Shown: piece after piece, positions 8,697 to 12,888 of the stretch
How the letters are laid out: each line of letters begins with the position of its first letter
How positions within the stretch are numbered: position 1 is the stretch's first letter
Origin: Bacteroidota bacterium
Lineage (GTDB): Bacteria > Bacteroidota > Ignavibacteria > UBA10030
DNA length: 12,888 nucleotides
Assembly (NCBI GenBank): GCA_003453835.1
Contig: DMMN01000220.1
Coordinates: 869 to 13,756 of the forward strand
Reading direction: 5' to 3'
The notes under the pieces: generated by a model
Databases searched by the model: none
Told to the model about the DNA's origin: nothing
What the model saw: only the letters and a program-made list of their open reading frames with translations
Made by a program: the position numbers and the translations under genes

Positions 8697-9236
8697 TTAG
8701 TGAGCCGGCGTTGTCTGTGGCGGGCTCTTCGGTTTGAACACGGCATAGCCAAGCAAGGCTCCAAGGATCGAAAACATCGGATAGGCAATCAGCGAGAGAA
8801 AGAGATTATCCAGGATCGAGGATGGCTTTGAAGAATCACGCAGCGATTGCTCGAGTTGTTCCTTGAACTGATCGATCGCATCGCTTGGGATACTGCCGCT
8901 CTCTGCCATGCGTTCAAAGAGTCTATCGAACAACGACTTCACGAGTTCTTCTCCCACCGGTCCAAATGTCACGAGAAGCAACACGCCGATGAACGACGCG
9001 ACGAAAGCTCCGGCGACTCCCGACATCAGGCCGAGGAGGAGCGCGTCCGACGACTCCATTGGAATCATCTCCTCTGTGAGTTGTTGCTTGTAAAGATACA
9101 TGGTGAGGAAGCCACCGAGCCAGATGCCTGCACAACAGCAACAGTTGATGAGATTGAGGCCGGGGATTCCCGACACGGCGCCGATCACGGTACCACCGAT
9201 GAGCGAAACTCGTAGCTTATTCGGCTTTTCGAGCAT
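8697..9236 (-). CDS. Small membrane protein with a Cys4 motif, uncharacterised
   Basis: A 179-aa membrane protein. It has an N-terminal glycine-rich hydrophobic helix (about 11-30) ending in N-C-C-C-C-A-G (Cys32-35), then a second hydrophobic stretch (to about 48), a helix pair at about 64-92, an amphipathic charged segment (97-135), and a last helix at about 143-167. Proteins with the same N-C-C/L-C-C, W-x-G-G and Y-L-Y-K layout occur in several environmental phyla as conserved hypotheticals, from memory. No function is known to me. The four adjacent cysteines could bind metal or be lipid-modified, but that is speculation. The ATG at 9236 was chosen over the longer frame from 9335 because AGGGAGGT lies 7 nt upstream. 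It overlaps the DUF2085 gene by 20 bp, so the two are translationally coupled. Confidence 0.82.
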   Translation of the reverse strand: MLEKPNKLRVSLIGGTVIGAVSGIPGLNLINCCCCAGIWLGGFLTMYLYKQQLTEEMIPMESSDALLLGLMSGVAGAFVASFIGVLLLVTFGPVGEELVKSLFDRLFERMAESGSIPSDAIDQFKEQLEQSLRDSSKPSSILDNLFLSLIAYPMFSILGALLGYAVFKPKSPPQTTPAH

Positions 9237-9723
9237 ACGATATACCTCCCTGCTTGGTGAGTCGGTTTCGGATTTGAGAGATTGCCTCAAGCAACGGTGG
9301 AACAATGAAAAACGGCAAGGCGCTCCCCAACGCAATGCCAGTAACGACTCTAGTGAGAGTCGTGCTTGGATGAAGCGACATCACGCTGAGGAGGACGTCA
9401 ACAGTCATCGGCACCATCGCCGGGATGAGCCATCTTTTGTCCGGAATGATTGGAGACCGGACATCTCGAACAAACGGAAACAGAAGAAGCGAAATGAAGA
9501 AACCATAGTACATCGAAGTACACCGAATGCAAACAGCGAGCTTCTGGCCCTCGATGTGAAACGAGCGATGGTCGATCTGGTGGCAGATGGGGGAGAAGAA
9601 CGAGTACAGGAGCGCACTGACCGAGTGATTGCTCGACGCCAGAAAAGGAGCAAGGACGATCCCTGCACACCAGGATGCGACAAGCAGAAGAACGATGATG
9701 TAAGTTTGCTTTGGGGATTCCAT
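9217..9723 (-). CDS. DUF2085 family membrane protein
   Basis: A 168-aa predicted membrane protein. It carries the DUF2085 signature in order: P-I-C47-H-Q, R-S-F at 53-55, G59, A-V-C65-I-R-C68 and Y-Y-G near 72-74. The remaining hydrophobic helices lie at about 8-28, 72-87, 99-117 and 125-144. The conserved Cys-His-Gln and C-x-x-C suggest a metal or redox site at the membrane, but the family has no established function. It is the first gene of the three-gene minus-strand cluster, and its last 20 bp overlap the next gene. The ATG at 9723 is preferred to the TTG at 9771, because that TTG is the first half of a near-consensus -35 box and a promoter lies between the two starts. No good ribosome site precedes either start. 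Confidence 0.88.
   Translation of the reverse strand: MESPKQTYIIVLLLVASWCAGIVLAPFLASSNHSVSALLYSFFSPICHQIDHRSFHIEGQKLAVCIRCTSMYYGFFISLLLFPFVRDVRSPIIPDKRWLIPAMVPMTVDVLLSVMSLHPSTTLTRVVTGIALGSALPFFIVPPLLEAISQIRNRLTKQGGISYARKAE
9244..9251 (-). promoter_or_regulatory. Ribosome binding site fixing the Cys4 membrane protein start
   Basis: The minus strand reads AGGGAGGT here, 7 nt before the ATG at 9236. It lies within the 3' coding end of the upstream DUF2085 gene, supporting the 20-bp overlap and the shorter start. Confidence 0.75.
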
Positions 9724-9742
9724 CGGCGGAAAAAACTGAGCC

Positions 9743-9771
9743 AGTATCGCGACAATTGAGGTCTTTGTCAA
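9743..9771 (-). promoter_or_regulatory. Predicted sigma70-like promoter of the DUF2085 cluster
   Basis: On the minus strand a perfect TTGACA (9771-9766) and GATACT (9748-9743, 5 of 6 consensus bases by my count) are separated by exactly 17 nt. Initiation would be near 9736, leaving a leader of about 13 nt before the ATG at 9723. The element overlaps the alternative TTG start and argues against it. Confidence 0.5.
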
Positions 9772-9852
9772 GGTAGTACTGTCGCGTGAGACGATCCGCG
9801 GACGGCAGACGGCTAACCTTGAGTGCTGTCATGTGCATCCTGCCGGCACTCC

Positions 9853-9881
9853 TTGATTCTCTCCCGTTATTCAAGTATTAT
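9853..9881 (+). promoter_or_regulatory. Predicted sigma70-like promoter of aguBA
   Basis: TTGATT (9853-9858) and TATTAT (9876-9881) are separated by exactly 17 nt. Initiation near 9888 would give a leader of about 124 nt, unusually long, containing the stem-loop at 9905-9970. Confidence 0.5.
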
Positions 9882-9904
9882 TGCCGTCACAAAATTCCTC
9901 AGCC

Positions 9905-9970
9905 TCACCGAGTCGCGACAAAGTTACAAGGGTGACCGCGATCCTTCCAATTCTCCCTTTGTCGCGGTGA
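9905..9970 (+). promoter_or_regulatory. Long stem-loop with alternative pairing in the aguBA leader
   Basis: TCACCG (9905-9910) and CGACAAAG (9916-9923), separated by a 5-nt bulge, pair with CTTTGTCGCGGTGA (9957-9970), giving 14 bp around a 33-nt loop. A segment inside the loop, ACCGCGA (9935-9941), is complementary to TCGCGGT (9962-9968), so the 3' arm has two mutually exclusive partners. The structure starts about 17 nt after the predicted start site and ends 41 nt before the aguB ATG. No T-tract follows, so control of translation or RNA stability fits better than classical attenuation. It matches no known riboswitch that I recognise. It could also be a decayed repeat. Confidence 0.45.
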
Positions 9971-10011
9971 TCCGATATGCTGACGGGGCTTCGAGTCGGA
10001 ACAGCAAACGT

Positions 10012-10926
10012 ATGCCAACACCAAAGAACTTCAAGATCGGCCTCGTTCAAATGGCGCTCAGTGCCGATCCGGAAAACAACCTCAAGCGAGCAATGGAAAG
10101 AGTTGTGCACGCTGCCCGCAAAGGCGCGCAACTCGTCTGCCTCCCCGAGCTGTTCCGGTCGCACTACTTTTGCCAGCGTGAAGACGTCGGATTCTTCGAC
10201 CTAGCGGAGCCGATCCCGGGTCCGACAACAGCAGCGCTCGGCTGCCTCGCACGGAAGCACAAGCTCGTCATCATTGCCCCGGTGTTCGAACGAAGAGCTC
10301 CAGGCCTCTATCATAACAGCGCTGCGATCATCGATGCAAACGGCAAGATGGCCGGGCTGTATCGCAAGATGCACATCCCGGACGATCCGTCATACTACGA
10401 GAAATTCTATTTCACGCCCGGCGACCTCGGCTTCCAGGCGTTCGACACAAAAGTCGGGAAGATTAGCACATTGATTTGCTGGGACCAATGGTATCCGGAA
10501 GGGGCACGGCTCTCCGCACTCCAGGGCGCGTCTGTTCTCTTTTACCCGACGGCCATCGGTTGGCACCCGCATGAGAAAGCAAAGTACGGGAAAGCTCAAC
10601 GCGATGCCTGGCAGACGGTGCAACGCGGTCACGCCATTGCCAACGGCATCTATGTCGCTGCGGTCAACCGTATCGGACTCGAGAGGCCGCTCAAGGACTC
10701 GCCTGGAATCGAGTTTTGGGGGACATCCTTCATCGCCGATCCACAGGGTGTCGTCCTTGCGGAGGCATCGACAGAGAAAGAGGAAATTCTGATCGCCGAA
10801 GTCGATCTTCATCATCTCGAAGAGATCCGCCGCAACTGGCCGTTCCTCCGCGACCGGCGTATTGATGCCTACGCCGGTATTGACCGCCGCTTCCTTGCTG
10901 ACCATCCAGCGAAGAACAAAGGATAG
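10012..10926 (+). CDS. aguB: N-carbamoylputrescine amidase
   Basis: AguB hydrolyses N-carbamoylputrescine to putrescine, CO2 and ammonia, the last step of the agmatine route to polyamines, in the cytoplasm. The 304-aa protein is a full nitrilase-superfamily domain with the Glu-Lys-Cys triad: Glu46 in C-L-P-E-L-F, Lys119 in L-Y-R-K-M-H-I-P-D-D, and Cys156 in L-I-C-W-D-Q-W-Y-P-E. The segment P-S-Y-Y-E-K-F-Y-F-T-P-G-D, the G-W-H-P-H-E region and the C-terminal N-W-P-F-L-R-D-R-R-I-D-A-Y are typical of this enzyme rather than of other nitrilases. The ATG at 10012 is chosen because family similarity starts here; the frame is open further upstream to 9823 without similarity. The ribosome site is poor, which, with the structured leader, may allow regulation. 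aguA follows 4 bp after its stop. Confidence 0.95.
   Translation: MPTPKNFKIGLVQMALSADPENNLKRAMERVVHAARKGAQLVCLPELFRSHYFCQREDVGFFDLAEPIPGPTTAALGCLARKHKLVIIAPVFERRAPGLYHNSAAIIDANGKMAGLYRKMHIPDDPSYYEKFYFTPGDLGFQAFDTKVGKISTLICWDQWYPEGARLSALQGASVLFYPTAIGWHPHEKAKYGKAQRDAWQTVQRGHAIANGIYVAAVNRIGLERPLKDSPGIEFWGTSFIADPQGVVLAEASTEKEEILIAEVDLHHLEEIRRNWPFLRDRRIDAYAGIDRRFLADHPAKNKG
10918..10923 (+). promoter_or_regulatory. Ribosome binding site supporting a TTG start of aguA
   Basis: AAAGGA lies 7 nt before the TTG at 10931, overlapping the last codons of aguB. It supports TTG initiation directly after the aguB stop and explains coupled translation. The next in-frame ATG (11000) would remove residues just before the conserved M-P-A-E-W-E and has no such site. 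Confidence 0.6.
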
Positions 10927-10930
10927 AACG

Positions 10931-12028
10931 TTGGGGAAACCATTCACACCTCACGCCGCTCCGCTCTCTGCCTCGGCTCCAGGAAGATTGGGATATCGGA
11001 TGCCCGCCGAATGGGAGCGGCACGAGGCAACATGGCTCGGCTGGCCATCCAACAAGACCGATTGGCCGGGCAAATTCGCTCCGATCCCATGGGTGTATGG
11101 AGAGATCGTCCGTAAGATCGCGCCCGGCGAGATCGTCCGCATTGTTGCGGATGCTCCCTCACGAACACAGGCGGAGCGCGTTCTGAAACGCGTTGGCGCC
11201 GATCTCTCGCACATCGAGTTTTTCAATTTCCCAACGAACCGGGGGTGGACGCGCGACTCGGGTCCGCTCTTCGTGCAGAACAGCCGGGAGCCCCGCGAGG
11301 CGATCATCGCGCGATTTCGATTCAACGCCTGGGCAAAGTACGATGATTGGCGAAAGGACGACCTCCTGCCGGAACGCGTCGCGAAGCGACTCGGGATCCA
11401 TCTGCATCGTGCGAGAATTGGCGACAAGGACTTCGTCCTGGAAGGCGGCAGCATCGACGTCAACGGGCGGGGATCTCTCCTCACTACCGAGGAGTGCCTG
11501 CTCGATCCGCTTGTGCAAGCACGGAATCCGGATTTCGGGAGGCAGGCAATCGAACAAGCGCTGAGGGATAACCTTGGCGTGTCGAACATCCTTTGGCTGA
11601 ACAAAGGGATCGCGGGAGACGATACCCACGGCCATGTGGACGACCTCTGTCGCTTCGTGAACCCGACCACCGTCGTGCTCGTGCAGGAGTCGAATCCACA
11701 CGACGCAAACTATCGACCTTTGCAAGAGAACCGCGAGCGACTGCAGGAGATGCGACTGGAAGACGGCACGAAGGTCCAGACCATCTTTCTTCCGATGCCG
11801 GCGCCATTGTTCCTGGATGGCCAACGCCTTCCGGCGAGCTACGCAAACTTCTACATGGCAAACGCGGCACTTCTTGTCCCCACCTTCAATGATTCGAATG
11901 ATCGCAAGGCGTTGGACATTCTCTCCGAGCTTGTAACGGATCGACCCGTCGTCGGTGTCCATGCTGTCGACCTTGTGTGGGGACTTGGAACGATTCACTG
12001 TCTCACGCAACAGCAACCTGCCCGGTGA
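10931..12028 (+). CDS. aguA: Agmatine deiminase
   Basis: AguA converts agmatine to N-carbamoylputrescine and ammonia, the step before AguB. The 365-aa protein covers the whole peptidylarginine-deiminase-type family. Motifs are G-Y-R-M-P-A-E-W-E near the start, N-R-G-W-T-R-D-S-G-P-L-F at 103-114 (substrate Asp), L-E-G-G-S-I-D at 170-176, G-D-D-T-H-G-H-V-D-D at 229-238 (catalytic His), Y-A-N-F-Y at 304-308, and the C-terminal G-T-I-H-C-L-T-Q-Q-Q-P with nucleophile Cys357. The usual G-G-G-N before the I-H-C is G-L-G-T here; the catalytic residues remain. The TTG start at 10931 follows a good ribosome site 4 bp after aguB. The longer frame from 10862 would overlap aguB. Together the pair makes putrescine from agmatine; an arginine decarboxylase is not in this window. 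Confidence 0.95.
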   Translation: MGKPFTPHAAPLSASAPGRLGYRMPAEWERHEATWLGWPSNKTDWPGKFAPIPWVYGEIVRKIAPGEIVRIVADAPSRTQAERVLKRVGADLSHIEFFNFPTNRGWTRDSGPLFVQNSREPREAIIARFRFNAWAKYDDWRKDDLLPERVAKRLGIHLHRARIGDKDFVLEGGSIDVNGRGSLLTTEECLLDPLVQARNPDFGRQAIEQALRDNLGVSNILWLNKGIAGDDTHGHVDDLCRFVNPTTVVLVQESNPHDANYRPLQENRERLQEMRLEDGTKVQTIFLPMPAPLFLDGQRLPASYANFYMANAALLVPTFNDSNDRKALDILSELVTDRPVVGVHAVDLVWGLGTIHCLTQQQPAR

Positions 12029-12097
12029 GGAGCGCTCGTTCATCATCATCCGTAAACCTCTACGCGGGAAATGCGCTTTCTCGACTCTGAGGTAGAA

Positions 12098-12128
12098 CAC
12101 CACCTTCAAAGGTGGTGGCTTCTTTCTT
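12098..12128 (+). terminator. Intrinsic terminator of aguBA
   Basis: CACCACCTT (12098-12106) and AAGGTGGTG (12109-12117) form a stem of 8-9 bp with a very small loop, followed by the T-rich GCTTCTTTCTT. It sits 69 nt after the aguA stop. The structure is clear and the T-rich tail is moderate. Confidence 0.7.
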
Positions 12129-12130
12129 CC

Positions 12131-12157
12131 CGCGAAACACGCGGAACACGCGAAGTT
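12131..12157. repeat. Three-unit 9-nt degenerate tandem repeat
   Basis: CGCGAAACA, CGCGGAACA and CGCGAAGTT occur head to tail. The 9-nt period is visible although the third unit has diverged. It lies just after the aguBA terminator and before the M49 gene. It may be a remnant of an intergenic repeat. No function is evident. Confidence 0.35.
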
Positions 12158-12201
12158 GGTTTCTTCGTTGGATTGAAATCAAATTCCTCAAAGCGCGTAG
12201 G

Positions 12202-12888
12202 ATGTCCTCTATGATCTCACGTCAGATCAAAATCGTCTCAATCACGATGCCACTCTTCATCCTGGGGTGCGAACAATCCGCTATGGACACAACACACACG
12301 TCTGACCTCGGCTCAAAGATCAAACGCTTCGCTCCTGTCGAGATTACTGCCGTCGTCGCCAACCTGCCGGAGGGTGATCGCAAAGCCCTTTCCAAGTTGT
12401 TCGAAGTTTGCGCGCTCATCGACAAGATCTATACTCGACAAGTCTCGAGCGGAAATGAGGCGTTGCGCCAAAGACTCGAAGTCGACACGAGTTCTGAAGG
12501 AATGACACGGCTTCAGTATTTCAACATCAACATGAGCCCCTGGTCTGCGCTCGATCACAACGAGCCGTTCATCGAAGGGGTCCCCGCCAAACCGCCCCAC
12601 GCAAATTACTATCCGGACGATATGAAGAGGGAAGAATTCGAGACGTGGTGGGCATCTCTCCCGGAGCCGGAGAAAGCGAAGGCAATAGGATATTTCCACA
12701 CGATCCGCCGCGACACGGACGCGAAGCTTAGAATCGTTCCATACAACGAGGAGTACAGAGACCTCCTCGAACCCGCTTCAAGACTTCTGCACGAGGCGGC
12801 AGAGCTTACGACGAACGCGACCCTCAAGAACTTCCTCAGGAAGCGCGCAACCGCGTTTTTGACCAACGACTACTACGACAGCGATGTG
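12202..12888 (+). CDS. M49 (dipeptidyl-peptidase III-like) lipoprotein, N-terminal part
   Basis: A partial gene cut by the right edge (229 residues visible; no stop in view). The N-terminus has a lipoprotein signal: a short basic region, a hydrophobic core and the lipobox I-L-G-C, so the mature protein should be anchored at the outer or inner membrane. ATGs at 12202 and 12211 are both in frame; the second gives a more typical signal, and neither has a strong ribosome site. The mature part carries the marks of bacterial DPP III-like (M49) peptidases: Y-F-N-I-N-M-S-P-W-S-A-L-D, P-F-I-E-G-V, P-P-H-A-N-Y-Y-P-D-D-M and E-E-F-E-T-W-W. The family zinc motif (HExxxH) would lie beyond the window and cannot be checked. 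It is downstream of the aguBA terminator and probably a separate unit. Confidence 0.82.
   Translation, partial: MSSMISRQIKIVSITMPLFILGCEQSAMDTTHTSDLGSKIKRFAPVEITAVVANLPEGDRKALSKLFEVCALIDKIYTRQVSSGNEALRQRLEVDTSSEGMTRLQYFNINMSPWSALDHNEPFIEGVPAKPPHANYYPDDMKREEFETWWASLPEPEKAKAIGYFHTIRRDTDAKLRIVPYNEEYRDLLEPASRLLHEAAELTTNATLKNFLRKRATAFLTNDYYDSDV

Noticed and set aside
11159..12109. 316-residue minus-strand frame
   Set aside because: It is antisense to aguA, which has an intact catalytic set, and has no recognisable motif.

Overview
This 12.9 kb window looks like ordinary chromosome from a mid-GC member of the FCB group (Bacteroidota, Chlorobi or Ignavibacteria relatives), probably an environmental or metagenome-derived genome. 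I base this on the style of the MurA and PurA proteins, a histidine kinase with an H-Q-L-G-T-P phosphorylation box, an M49-type lipoprotein and an exported M20D amidohydrolase. The phylum is inferred, not proven. I see no phage, transposase, CRISPR array, tRNA or rRNA.

Layout, left to right. Positions 1-183 are non-coding and hold an imperfect inverted repeat. A minus-strand pair follows: a 752-aa protein with seven membrane helices, a gluzincin (HELVH) domain and TPR-like repeats (184-2442), and murA (2506 to about 3778), the first committed enzyme of peptidoglycan synthesis. A 320-bp divergent control region (3779-4098) carries a sigma70-like promoter in each direction. On the plus strand come purA (adenylosuccinate synthetase, 4099-5394), an orphan membrane histidine kinase (5476-6693) and an exported M20D amidohydrolase (6720-8060). 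Convergent to these is a compact minus-strand cluster, transcribed from about 9740 down to 8250: a DUF2085-type membrane protein, a small membrane protein with four consecutive cysteines, and a secreted SnoaL/DUF4440-like protein. Divergent from it is the plus-strand pair aguB-aguA (10012-12028). These two convert agmatine to N-carbamoylputrescine (AguA) and then to putrescine (AguB), and they end at a clear intrinsic terminator. The window closes inside an M49 (dipeptidyl-peptidase III-like) lipoprotein that runs off the right edge.

The most notable observations are these. (1) The murA 5' end: the conserved first codons (D-K-F-V-I-T-G-G) are present, but the only plausible start, TTG with a Shine-Dalgarno sequence, is one base out of frame, which suggests a one-base insertion or sequence error in a GGG run. 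(2) The roughly 124-nt leader of aguBA has a near-consensus promoter and a long stem-loop whose 3' arm can alternatively pair with a segment in the loop, a layout typical of regulated leaders. (3) The seven-helix, gluzincin and TPR-like fusion. (4) The uncharacterised DUF2085, Cys4 and NTF2-like cluster. I found no convincing new defence or mobile system.
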